Origin: Alloboseaceae bacterium BT-24-1
Lineage (GTDB): Bacteria; Pseudomonadota; Alphaproteobacteria; Rhizobiales; Beijerinckiaceae
Reading direction: 5' to 3'
DNA length: 64,000 nt
NCBI GenBank assembly: GCA_025846845.1
Contig: JAOYTL010000003.1
Location: 1-64,000 of the forward strand
The notes beneath the pieces are model-generated. The model searched no databases and was not told where the DNA came from. It worked only from the letters and a program-made list of their open reading frames with translations. Shown here in pieces: positions 54,571 through 62,803 of the stretch (position 1 is its first letter; every line of letters begins with the position of its first letter). The position numbers were made by a program, and so were the translations under genes.

Positions 54571-55328
54571 CCGCGGCCGGCCGTGCGCTCGCGGCAGCCC
54601 TGCTCGCGCTGGCCGGTGCTGCCCGCGCCGACGAGATCAAGCCGGGCAGCACCTTCCTCTCGCCGGAGATGCAGCGACAGCAGCAGGACCAGAGCCGCAA
54701 TCCCGGCTATCTCTGGGTCGAGCAGGGCGAGGAGCTCTTCAGCCGCCGCGACGGTGTGTCTCCGACCTGCATCTCCTGCCACGCCGATCCCAAACAGAGC
54801 CTGCGCGGCGCGGCAGCCCGTTATCCGCAGGTCGACGCCGCCAGCGGCAAGCTGGTCAATCTCGAAGGACGGATCGAGCAGTGCCGGGTCGATCGCCAGA
54901 AGCAGCCGGCCTTCGGTTATGAAAGCCAGGACCTGCTCGGCCTCACTGCCTATGTCGCCTCGCTCTCGAAGGGTATGCCACTCTCGGTCTCAGCCGAGGG
55001 CGCGGCAAAGCCGTTTTATGAAGCCGGCAAGGCTTTCTATGAGCGCCGGCAGGGCCAGCTCAACCTCGCCTGCACGCAATGTCATGACGGCCTCGTCGGC
55101 CAAAAACTGCGCGGTGATACGATCAGCTACGGCATCGGCACCGGCTATCCCGCCTACCGACTCGAATGGAACGGGCTCGGCTCGCTGCACCGCCGCCTGC
55201 GGGCCTGCTCGCTCGGCGTCAGGGCGACGCAGTTCGACTACGGCTCCGACGATTACCTCGCGCTCGAACTCTATCTCGCCGTGCGGGCCAGGGATTTGCC
55301 CATGGAGGCGCCGGGCCTGCGGCGATAG
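54567..55328 (+). CDS. soxA: Diheme cytochrome SoxA
   Basis: The 253-aa cytochrome has a signal peptide (RALAAALLALAGAARAD). Two heme sites are visible, CISCHA near residue 68 and CTQCHD near 169. The conserved active-site/heme-ligand cysteine is in RACSLGVRATQ near 213. Together with SoxX it forms the SoxAX complex that attaches a sulfur compound to the SoxY cysteine. The order X-Y-Z-A is preserved, but soxB and soxCD do not follow. Confidence 0.9.
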   Translation: MTAAGRALAAALLALAGAARADEIKPGSTFLSPEMQRQQQDQSRNPGYLWVEQGEELFSRRDGVSPTCISCHADPKQSLRGAAARYPQVDAASGKLVNLEGRIEQCRVDRQKQPAFGYESQDLLGLTAYVASLSKGMPLSVSAEGAAKPFYEAGKAFYERRQGQLNLACTQCHDGLVGQKLRGDTISYGIGTGYPAYRLEWNGLGSLHRRLRACSLGVRATQFDYGSDDYLALELYLAVRARDLPMEAPGLRR

Positions 55329-55390
55329 CGCTTGGCTGCGACCACCAGAGCCGTCACGATCCCGGCACAGTCCTGTCGGAGATGGCTTGG

Positions 55391-56326
55391 ATGCTTCGCC
55401 TGCCTGCCCTCATAGCCGCGCTCCTGATCGCCACCGCTGCCATCGCGCAGCCCGATGCCGAGCCGCCGGCCTCCACCGCCGGCGTCGCGGCGCCGCCACC
55501 CTTCGTGCTCAAGGGCACCGAGGTCAGGACCATCCGGGCCAAGGCGCTGCAGCGCGACTACGAGATCTTCGTCAGCCTGCCGGGTTCCTACCAGGCCCAG
55601 CCGCGCCGACGTTTCCCGGTGCTGTTCGTCACCGACGCCGACTATGCCTTCCCGCTGGTGCGCAGCATCGCGCGGCGGGTCGGAAACCGGGCGCAGGGGC
55701 TGGAGGAGTTCATTCTGGTCGGCCTGTCCTATGCGGTCGGCGATACGCCCGAATACAGCCGCCGGCGCGACTACACGCCGACACCGAACGGCGAGAAGAC
55801 GAAGGACCCATCCGGCAAACCGCCTATTTTCGGTGAGGCGGAAGGTTATCGCCGCTTCCTCTCCGAGGAGCTGATGCCCTTCGTCGCCGCGACCTACCGC
55901 ACCGACACCACGCGCAGCATTTATGCAGGCCATTCCTATGGCGGTCTGTTCGGCCTCTATGTCCTGCTGACCGAACCCAAGCTGTTCCAGCACTACATCA
56001 TCGGCAGCCCCTCACTCTGGTTCGACCAGAAAGTGCTGTTCCAGCGCGAGCGCGCCTACTCCGAAACCAACAAGGAGCTGAAGGCGAATGTGCTGATGGC
56101 GATCGCCTCCTATGAGACGATCGACAAGGCCTCGGGCGATCCGCGCTACAACGGCAAGACCGACATGATCGCCGATCTCAAGGAATTCGAGCAGGCGCTG
56201 CGCTCGCGCAATTATCCCGGCCTCAAGCTATCCAGCGAGATCATCCCGGGCGAGGATCACCTCACCGTCTTCCCGGCGATCGTCACGCGCGGGCTGCTCT
56301 GGGCGCTCCCGGCGAAGCGGGACTGA
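55391..56326 (+). CDS. Secreted alpha/beta-hydrolase esterase (IroE/esterase D-like)
   Basis: The 311-aa serine hydrolase has a signal peptide (RLPALIAALLIATAAIAQ). The nucleophile elbow is GHSYGG, and the catalytic His is probably in GEDHLTVFP. It belongs to the esterase family of IroE/BesA-type enzymes, which hydrolyse siderophore esters or similar. The start is at 55391, or 55382 with three more residues. It is 62 nt downstream of soxA and may not belong to that operon. Confidence 0.85.
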   Translation: MLRLPALIAALLIATAAIAQPDAEPPASTAGVAAPPPFVLKGTEVRTIRAKALQRDYEIFVSLPGSYQAQPRRRFPVLFVTDADYAFPLVRSIARRVGNRAQGLEEFILVGLSYAVGDTPEYSRRRDYTPTPNGEKTKDPSGKPPIFGEAEGYRRFLSEELMPFVAATYRTDTTRSIYAGHSYGGLFGLYVLLTEPKLFQHYIIGSPSLWFDQKVLFQRERAYSETNKELKANVLMAIASYETIDKASGDPRYNGKTDMIADLKEFEQALRSRNYPGLKLSSEIIPGEDHLTVFPAIVTRGLLWALPAKRD

Positions 56327-56330
56327 CGCT

Positions 56331-57446
56331 TCAGTCCTTCTTATCCTTGCCGTTCTTCGGCTTCTCTTTGTCCTTGTCCCGGCCTTTCGGCTTGGCGCGG
56401 TTGTGGAAACTCGCATTGCCGAGCCCGGTGCCGATCGTCAACACCGCCCAATGCTCGACATCCTGCATGAACGGCAGTTCGCTCAGTCCCTGGACGACGG
56501 CATCGTTGTGCATGGTGACGACGGTCTCGTGCTCGCCGATTTCCGGCGCCATCTCGCGGATGCTCTCGACCAGGTTGAAGCGGCTGCTCGACCAGTTGCC
56601 GGGCAGGTTCTGCGCACCGCGGTCGATCGCGCCGTCCGGCTCGATCAGACCCGGGCAGCCGACGCCGATGAAGGGCGCGACGCGCAGACCCTCCTTTTCG
56701 GCGTGCCCGATCTGCTCGCGCAGCATCTTGCCGAGCCGTTGCACCGCCTCCTCGCGGCTGGTCTCCTCGTCGGCATGGCGCCAGAGCTCGGTTTCCCAGA
56801 CTCGGGCCTTGCTCAGATCGGGCGCCTTGTCCTGGCGTAGCTCGACGATGCCGGCGCGGATATTGGAGCCGCCGATATCGACCGCGACCAGGCTGTCATA
56901 GGCTTCGAAGATCCATTTCGGCGCGAGATGCGCGCTGCCGACCAGCCCGGCCTCGTCCGAGTGATGGCGCACCGGCACGAGCTCGATCGAAAAGCCTTCC
57001 GTCTGCAGGATGATTCCGGCGCGCGCGATCGCCAGTTCGCCGATCCGGCTCTGCCGGAAGCCGCCACCGACGACGATGCGCTCGACGGGGCTCCAGGACT
57101 TCTGGCGCAGGAAACGCCGGATCACGAAGGCGAGTGACTGCGCGAAGCGCTCGACCGCCGAGAGCACCAGCGCCGCCTCGCGGGCCGTGCCCTCGGTGAT
57201 GAGCTTGTCGAGTTCCGACTTGCTCGGTGTCTTGCCGGCGTCGGCCAGCGGATCCTCTCCCGCCTCGGCGAGATGGCCGCGCAATTCGGCGAGGTGATCC
57301 ATGAAGGCGCTGCGGCTCGCCTTGTCGCCAAGAAAGCCATCGGCATCGCGGATTTCGAGATTGTAGCTGGTGACGATGACCGAGGGCAGCTCCTGCGCCC
57401 CATGAGGCCCGTTCGCGCTCGTCTTGCTTGCCGTCGCCACTGCCAT
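56331..57446 (-). CDS. ROK-like sugar-kinase-fold protein with basic C-terminal tail
   Basis: The 371-aa protein has an actin/hexokinase-like ATPase fold. Phosphate motifs are AVDIGGSNIRAGIVEL and GVGCPGLIEPDG, and an earlier VVGGGFRQSRIGELAIARA suggests a second half. The C-terminus (about 20 residues) is almost entirely Lys, Asp, Glu, Gly and Pro, including DKDKEKPKNGKDKKD. This tail is unusual for a metabolic kinase. The ATG at 57446 follows GGGGGTGA. The substrate is unknown. Confidence 0.75.
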   Translation of the reverse strand: MAVATASKTSANGPHGAQELPSVIVTSYNLEIRDADGFLGDKASRSAFMDHLAELRGHLAEAGEDPLADAGKTPSKSELDKLITEGTAREAALVLSAVERFAQSLAFVIRRFLRQKSWSPVERIVVGGGFRQSRIGELAIARAGIILQTEGFSIELVPVRHHSDEAGLVGSAHLAPKWIFEAYDSLVAVDIGGSNIRAGIVELRQDKAPDLSKARVWETELWRHADEETSREEAVQRLGKMLREQIGHAEKEGLRVAPFIGVGCPGLIEPDGAIDRGAQNLPGNWSSSRFNLVESIREMAPEIGEHETVVTMHNDAVVQGLSELPFMQDVEHWAVLTIGTGLGNASFHNRAKPKGRDKDKEKPKNGKDKKD

Positions 57447-57630
57447 CGCTTCACCCCCGCTTTGAAAGCACCCGGGGAGAACGAGCAACGCCCCCTGGCG
57501 GTTCCTGCGCCGCACCGCCGCATGGCCCGTCTGCGCTGCGGGCGGGGACATTCAACCTTCCCGCGATTGACCGCGCCGCGCCGTTTCGCCTCCATAGCCG
57601 GCGGCCGGTTCGCGGCCTGGGGGATGACAG

Positions 57631-58110
57631 ATGCTCGAAGTGATCGGCCGCTCGCTCGTGATCGGCATCGGCGCAACCGCGCTGCTCGACCTCTGGGCCC
57701 TGTTCCTCAATCGCGCCTTCGGCATGCCGCTCGCGAACTGGGCTGCCGTCGGGCGCTGGTTCGCCTATCTGCTGCGCGGGCGCTTCGCGCACGACACCAT
57801 CGCGGAGACGCCGCCTGTGCAAGGCGAGCTCGTCATTGGCTGGATCATGCACTACCTCATCGGTGTCCTGTTCGCCGCGATCGTGCTGGCGCTCTGGGGC
57901 CTGGATTGGGCTCGCTATCCAACATTGCTCCCCGCCTTGATCGTCGGCATCGTCACGGTCGGCTGCGGCTGGTTCATCTTGCAGCCCGGCATGGGCTTCG
58001 GCCTCGCCGCGAGCAAGCGCCCCAATGCCAACCAGGTCCGGCTGATCGGCGTGATCAACCACATCGTCTTCGGCTTCGGGCTCTGGCTCACAGCTTTCAT
58101 GACCCGCTGA
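57631..58110 (+). CDS. DUF2938 family membrane protein
   Basis: The 159-aa integral membrane protein has four likely helices, for example SLVIGIGATALLDLWALFLN and IMHYLIGVLFAAIVLALWGL. It ends INHIVFGFGLWLTAFMTR. The pattern matches DUF2938, whose function is not known. It is divergent from the ROK-like gene. Confidence 0.85.
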   Translation: MLEVIGRSLVIGIGATALLDLWALFLNRAFGMPLANWAAVGRWFAYLLRGRFAHDTIAETPPVQGELVIGWIMHYLIGVLFAAIVLALWGLDWARYPTLLPALIVGIVTVGCGWFILQPGMGFGLAASKRPNANQVRLIGVINHIVFGFGLWLTAFMTR

Positions 58111-58149
58111 ATCCCAATGATCAAAACGTCTTACGCAAGGACCAGACTG

Positions 58150-59385
58150 ATGGCCGCGACCCTGTTCCACAACGCCCGCATCGTCGACGGCACTGCGCCC
58201 GAGCGCGCGGCGCCGGTCTCCGTCCTGGTCGAAGGCGGGCTGATCCGCGAGGTCGGCAAGAGCCTGCGCTCCGACAAGGCGAAGACGATCGATCTCAAGG
58301 GCCGCACGCTGATGCCCGGCCTGATCGACGCCCATGTCCATGTCATCGCCGGCCTTGCCGATCTCGGCCGCAATGCCGCCCTGCCGGATTCGCTCGTCAC
58401 CGTGCGCTCGCTGGTGATCATGCGCGAGATGCTGCTGCGCGGCTTCACCACAGTGCGCGATGTCGGCGGCGCCGATTTCGGCCTGAAGCAGGCGACCGAA
58501 GAGAATGATTTCCCGACGCCGCGTCTCGTCATCTCCGGCAAGGCGCTGAGCCAGACCGGCGGCCATGCCGATTTCCGCGGCCGCTATGACGACAGGCTCG
58601 CGCCGACGACGCGCCATCGGCTCGGCGCGCTCGGTCGCATCTGCGACGGCGAGGCCGAGGTCCGCCGCGCCGCCCGCGAGGAACTCAAGGGCGGCGCCGA
58701 CTTCATCAAGATCATGGCCAATGGCGGCTGCGCCTCACCCACCGACCCGATCCATTTCCTCGGCTTCTCCGTCGGCGAACTGCAGGCGGTGGTCGAGGAG
58801 GCCCGCATGGCCGGAACTTACGTCTCCGCCCATGTCTATACCGACGAGGCGATCCGCCGCTGCGTCGAGGCCGGTGTCCATTCGCTGGAGCATTGCAATC
58901 TGATCCAGGCAGAGACGGCCAAGCTCGCGGCCAAGAACGGCGCCGTCGCGGTGCCCACCCTCGTCACCTATGACAAGCTCGCCAGCGAGGGCGGCAAGCT
59001 CGGCTTCCCGCCCGATTCCGTCGCCAAGGTCGAATACGTCCGCGCCGCCGGCATGGAATCACTCGCGATCATGAAGAAGGCCGGACTCGCCATGGCCTAT
59101 GGCAGCGACCTGCTCGGCGAGATGCATCGCCATCAGTCCGAGGAGTTCGTCATCCGCGGCCGGGCCCTGCCCGCACATGAGGTGATCGGCGCTGCTACCC
59201 ATGTCGCGGCAAAGCTGCTCAAGCTCGAGGGCAAGATCGGCACGGTCGCGCCAGGCGCCCATGCCGACCTGATCGTCGTCGACGACGATCCGCTCCAGGA
59301 TCTGGCGCTGCTGACCCGCCAGGGCCGGCATATGCCTGTCATCATGAAGGCAGGTGCCTTCGTCAAGCGCGCCCGGCTGGACTGA
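58150..59385 (+). CDS. Metal-dependent amidohydrolase (imidazolonepropionase/prolidase-like)
   Basis: The 411-aa TIM-barrel hydrolase has metal ligands in LIDAHVHVIAG, a bridging Lys in DFIKIMANGG, and His in YVSAHVYTDEA and HSLEHCNLI. The final Asp is in AYGSDLLGEM. The ATG at 58150 is preceded by AAGGA; an ATG at 58117 would add 11 residues. Related enzymes hydrolyse dipeptides, cyclic amides or lactones. The substrate is unknown. Confidence 0.88.
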   Translation: MAATLFHNARIVDGTAPERAAPVSVLVEGGLIREVGKSLRSDKAKTIDLKGRTLMPGLIDAHVHVIAGLADLGRNAALPDSLVTVRSLVIMREMLLRGFTTVRDVGGADFGLKQATEENDFPTPRLVISGKALSQTGGHADFRGRYDDRLAPTTRHRLGALGRICDGEAEVRRAAREELKGGADFIKIMANGGCASPTDPIHFLGFSVGELQAVVEEARMAGTYVSAHVYTDEAIRRCVEAGVHSLEHCNLIQAETAKLAAKNGAVAVPTLVTYDKLASEGGKLGFPPDSVAKVEYVRAAGMESLAIMKKAGLAMAYGSDLLGEMHRHQSEEFVIRGRALPAHEVIGAATHVAAKLLKLEGKIGTVAPGAHADLIVVDDDPLQDLALLTRQGRHMPVIMKAGAFVKRARLD

Positions 59386-59391
59386 AGGCGA

Positions 59392-60117
59392 ATGAAGCCC
59401 TGGACGCAGCTCGACGCCGCGCAGATTCCTGGCGGCGGCACGCTGAAGCTCATGCGCCGCGGCGAGGACGAGTTCTCGATCACGCTCGGCCATAACGAGC
59501 TGATGAACTCGCGCCTCAAGGGCTCGGAGGAGGCACTGGCGAGCCTCGCCATCGAGAGGATCGGGCAGCGCCCGAAGCCGCGCCTGCTGATCGGCGGGCT
59601 CGGCATGGGCTTCACGCTGCGGGCGGCGCTCGCCGCCCTGCCGGTGGATGCCGAGATCGTCGTCGCCGAGCTGGTCCCGGCGGTGGTCGCCTGGGCGCGC
59701 GGGCCGCTCGCCGCGATCTTCGCCGGCTGCCTCGACGACCCACGCGTCAGCGTGCGGGAAGCCGACGTCGCGACGGTCATTCGCGAGGCCCCAGGCAGCT
59801 ACGACGCAATCCTGCTCGATGTCGACAACGGCCCGGACGGGCTGATGGTCGAGGCCAATGACCGGCTCTACGACCATGCCGGCCTGTCCTATGCGAAAGC
59901 AGCCTTACGGCCGGGTGGCGTGCTCGCGGTCTGGTCGGCGGGGCCTGACCGCAACTTCACCCAGCGCCTGCGCCAGGCCGGCCTTGCGGTCGAGGAGAGG
60001 ACGGTGCGCGCCCGCGCCGCAAGCGGCGGCGCCAAGCATGTGATCTGGCTGGCCGATACGTCAGGTGCCGCTTCGTCCGCGAAACCTGCGCTGCGGCCGT
60101 CGAAGCGCCGCCGCTAA
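59392..60117 (+). CDS. Spermidine-synthase-like SAM/dcSAM-binding protein
   Basis: The 241-aa Rossmann-fold protein has LLIGGLGMGFTLRAALAAL and VVAELVPAVVAWARG. The DAILLDVDNGPDGLM segment is in the place of the aminopropyl-transfer motif. It resembles spermidine synthase but lacks the canonical acidic D-x-x-D substrate motif, so a methyltransferase-like or degenerate role is possible. It begins 6 nt after the amidohydrolase gene. It overlaps the convergent racemase-like gene by four bases. Confidence 0.8.
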   Translation: MKPWTQLDAAQIPGGGTLKLMRRGEDEFSITLGHNELMNSRLKGSEEALASLAIERIGQRPKPRLLIGGLGMGFTLRAALAALPVDAEIVVAELVPAVVAWARGPLAAIFAGCLDDPRVSVREADVATVIREAPGSYDAILLDVDNGPDGLMVEANDRLYDHAGLSYAKAALRPGGVLAVWSAGPDRNFTQRLRQAGLAVEERTVRARAASGGAKHVIWLADTSGAASSAKPALRPSKRRR

Positions 60118-60857
60118 CGCTCGCCCAGCAAGCGCGCCAGGCTGGCGGAGAGCCCGACATTGGGAACTGCTGCCGGCAAGGCAAGGTCGCCTTGGCTCGG
60201 CTTGGGCGATGGCCTGCGCGCCGCCTCAATCACCGCGGCGAAGCCGGCTTCAGTCGAGCAGATCACCGGCACGCCGACATGAGGCTGGACCCGCGCCGCC
60301 AGCCCGGCAAGCCCGGCTCCGCCCAGGATCACCGCCTGCGCCCCATCGCGCATGGCCGTCCGCTGGCAGGCTTCCGCCAGCAGGGCGAGCGAGCCCTCCG
60401 GATCGGCGGCGATGTCGCCGCCGGTCGGCGCCACCGTCTCGACGGCGGCGAGCCGGCCGTCCAGCCCGAGAGCAGCGGTGAATTCGGTCAGGATCGGCCC
60501 CCAGCGCTCGCCGCCGGTCACGATCGAAAAACGCCCGCCCTCTAGAGCCGCCTGCTGGCAGGCAGCCTCCGCCATCCCGACCACCGGCACGCTGGCGATC
60601 TCCTTCAATGCCATCAGCCCGGGATCGCCGAAGCACGCGAGATAAACCGCATCGCAATCGGCCCCGTGCTCGGCGAAGGCGTCCAGCGCCGCATGGCCGG
60701 CAATGGCGCCGGCGCTGCGGCTGGAGATGTAGCGCGCCCCGAAACGGCCGGTGGCCGGCTTCAGCGTCACCCCGGCGGGCGTCAGCGGCGCCAGCACGCG
60801 CAGGACCAGCTCGGTCATCTCGAAGCTGGTGTTCGGATTGAGGATGAGGATGCGCAA
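60114..60857 (-). CDS. Asp/Glu/hydantoin-racemase-like protein lacking one catalytic cysteine
   Basis: The 247-aa protein has the RILILNPNTSFEMTEL N-terminus and the first catalytic Cys in YLACFGDPGLMAL. The position of the second Cys, usually GCAGM, reads ILGGAGLAGLA, so the pair is incomplete. That could make it a decarboxylase or isomerase of this fold, or an inactive relative. The start is a TTG at 60857, where the family N-terminus begins; no in-frame ATG is near it. Confidence 0.8.
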   Translation of the reverse strand: MRILILNPNTSFEMTELVLRVLAPLTPAGVTLKPATGRFGARYISSRSAGAIAGHAALDAFAEHGADCDAVYLACFGDPGLMALKEIASVPVVGMAEAACQQAALEGGRFSIVTGGERWGPILTEFTAALGLDGRLAAVETVAPTGGDIAADPEGSLALLAEACQRTAMRDGAQAVILGGAGLAGLAARVQPHVGVPVICSTEAGFAAVIEAARRPSPKPSQGDLALPAAVPNVGLSASLARLLGER

Positions 60858-61053
60858 GATGATCCCGACAGGCGTACATTGGCCGGCGCTGGTGGCCCTG
60901 CCGAGACCTTTGCCGTGCGAGGAGCTCCACGGCAAGAGCGTGCGACCCGCATCCGTCGCATGATGGCTACACGACGCCGGACTCACCCGCCCGGAACCAT
61001 CGCGCCGCGATCGGGTTGCACGCTCGACCAGAGTTCACATCGGAGTGTCGGCG

Positions 61054-61242
61054 ATGCCAGCCAAATCAAAGGCGCAGCAGAAAGCGGCAGGAGCGGCGCT
61101 CGCTGCAAAACGTGGCGACATCCCCAAGAGCGAGCTCAAGGGCGCCTCGAAATCCATGGTCAAGTCGATGAGCGAGAAGCAGCTCGACGAGTTGGCCTCC
61201 ACCAAGCGCAAGGGCAAGCCCGAGCACGTGGCGAAGGATTGA
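61054..61242 (+). CDS. DUF3008 family small basic protein
   Basis: The 62-aa Lys/Ala-rich protein begins MPAKSKAQQKAAGAALAAKR and ends RKGKPEHVAKD, matching DUF3008. It is hydrophilic, with no membrane segment. The ATG at 61054 is the usual family start; a GTG at 61045 would add three residues. The function is unknown; members are often annotated as stress- or DNA-associated without proof. Confidence 0.85.
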   Translation: MPAKSKAQQKAAGAALAAKRGDIPKSELKGASKSMVKSMSEKQLDELASTKRKGKPEHVAKD

Positions 61243-61261
61243 GGCGAAGGCCTGCCTCCCC

Positions 61262-61776
61262 CTAGGATTTGGGACCGGTCCCGGCATGGTGCCGATAGAC
61301 CAGATCCTCGGGATCTGTCCTTGCGGCACCGGCGTCGAGTTGAGCGCCAAGCCGCTCCGCGACAGCGATCGAGCGGGCGTTGCGCGGATCGACATAGCTG
61401 ACCAGTGTCTCGAGTCCACCAGGCCCGAACGCCCAGTCGCGCAGGGCGGCGGCCGCTTCGCTGGCATAGCCCTGCCCCTCATGCCCGGCATAGACCAGCC
61501 AGCCGAGCTCCTTCTCGGGAAAGAGCGGTCCGTGATTGATGCCGACCTGCCCGATGCAGATGCCGCCGGGCAGGTCGATCATCAGGGCACCGTGCCCGAA
61601 CAGCACCCACAGCGCCACGTCGTGGCAGAACACGCCCCATGCGCCACGCTGATCATAGGGGCCGCCCATATGCTGCGCCCGCGGCGAGGCGAGGAAATCG
61701 GCATAGGCAGGAAAATCGGCAATGACCGGCGCGCGAGGATCAGGCGCTCGGTCCGAATCGTCGGCACTACCGTCAT
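61262..61776 (-). pseudogene. GNAT acetyltransferase (RimJ/RimL type) broken by a one-base frameshift
   Basis: The N-terminus MTVVPTIRTERLIL reads from the ATG at 61776. The rest of the enzyme (RAPVIADFPAYADFLASPRA, MGGPYDQRGAWGVF, and GHEGQGYASEAAAALRDWAF with the acetyl-CoA loop) reads in another frame. One missing base near 61737, in the run gatcctcgcgcg (minus strand), joins them as ILRAPVI. Either the gene is a recent pseudogene or the base was lost in sequencing or assembly. The downstream part can also be read as an ORF from 61669. Confidence 0.8.
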
Positions 61777-61858
61777 GGGCAAGGTTGACCTCGACATCGG
61801 CGGAATCGGCCCCCTCCGTCGGTCGGGCTGTCGGCGCCTGCGGCAGAATGAGGAAAAC

Positions 61859-61935
<77 letters not shown>

Positions 61936-61963
61936 GCACGTTCTTGCGTTTAGCATAAAGCCG

Positions 61964-62797
61964 ATGCGGGTGAAGCCTCCCTTTGCAGCGATCTTGTTGG
62001 TCCTCGGCAGCATGGCGGCGTCGATCGCTGTGACATGGGCCGCCGATGACATTTGCGCGACACCGGAGGCAACTGAAGCGGTCAGCCTCGCTGGTCTCGA
62101 CCGGCATGGCGACTTGCTGCTCGCCGACGGCCGGACCGTCAGGCTCGTCGGCCTCGCGCCGCGGCAGAACAATGCCGAGCGCGAGCGTTTCGCCGCGGGG
62201 CTGACGCGTTGGCAGGGTCAGGCGTTCCGTTTGGCGCTGCTCGGCGCTGCGGATCGCTGGGGCCGCCTTCCGGCCCGTCTCCTCGCCGCCGAGGGCGCCA
62301 CCGCTACGCTCGGCGGCCAGCCCGACCTGACCGCTGCCCTCCTCGCCGGAGGCGCCGCACTGCGCCTCGCCGAATCGGGCCTCGCCGCTTGCAACGAACT
62401 CTGGCGGAAGGCCGAGCCGCGACCGATGGCGGCCGGCAAACCCCAGAATCGTTCGCCGGCCACCGCGCAGGGAGGTTTTGCCGCAGTGGCGTTCCCGATC
62501 GTCGACGGCCATGATGCTGCCGCGATGAAAGCACAGGCGGGCCGGATCGTCGTGGTCGAGGGGCGTATCGCTGCCGTCGGAGAGCGGGCGCAGCGAACCT
62601 ATCTCAATTTCGAGCGGCGCCGCGGCGCGGGCGGCAGCATCGTCCTGTCGCGCGCACTGTGGCGTGAATTGCAGCGCAGCGGCTGGACCGCCGCGACGCT
62701 GGCGGGTAAACGCGTGCGCGTACGCGGCGTGATCGAGGGGCGCGATGGCCTCCTGATCGAAGCCGAGACGCGCAGCGCACTGGAATTGGTCGACTAG
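61964..62797 (+). CDS. Exported thermonuclease-like (SNase-fold) protein, probably catalytically degenerate
   Basis: The 277-aa product has a signal peptide (FAAILLVLGSMAASIAVTWA). An OB/SNase-like core follows: LLLADGRTVRLVGLAPRQ and AADRWGRLPARLLAAEGA. In active enzymes the strand ends in an Asp-containing DAPE-type sequence, which here is APRQ. A C-terminal second OB-like region (IVVVEGRIAAVGERAQRTYL) extends it. It begins 29 nt past the tRNA gene, on the other strand. It may bind nucleic acid without cutting it. Confidence 0.7.
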   Translation: MRVKPPFAAILLVLGSMAASIAVTWAADDICATPEATEAVSLAGLDRHGDLLLADGRTVRLVGLAPRQNNAERERFAAGLTRWQGQAFRLALLGAADRWGRLPARLLAAEGATATLGGQPDLTAALLAGGAALRLAESGLAACNELWRKAEPRPMAAGKPQNRSPATAQGGFAAVAFPIVDGHDAAAMKAQAGRIVVVEGRIAAVGERAQRTYLNFERRRGAGGSIVLSRALWRELQRSGWTAATLAGKRVRVRGVIEGRDGLLIEAETRSALELVD

Positions 62798-62803
62798 GGG
62801 CAG

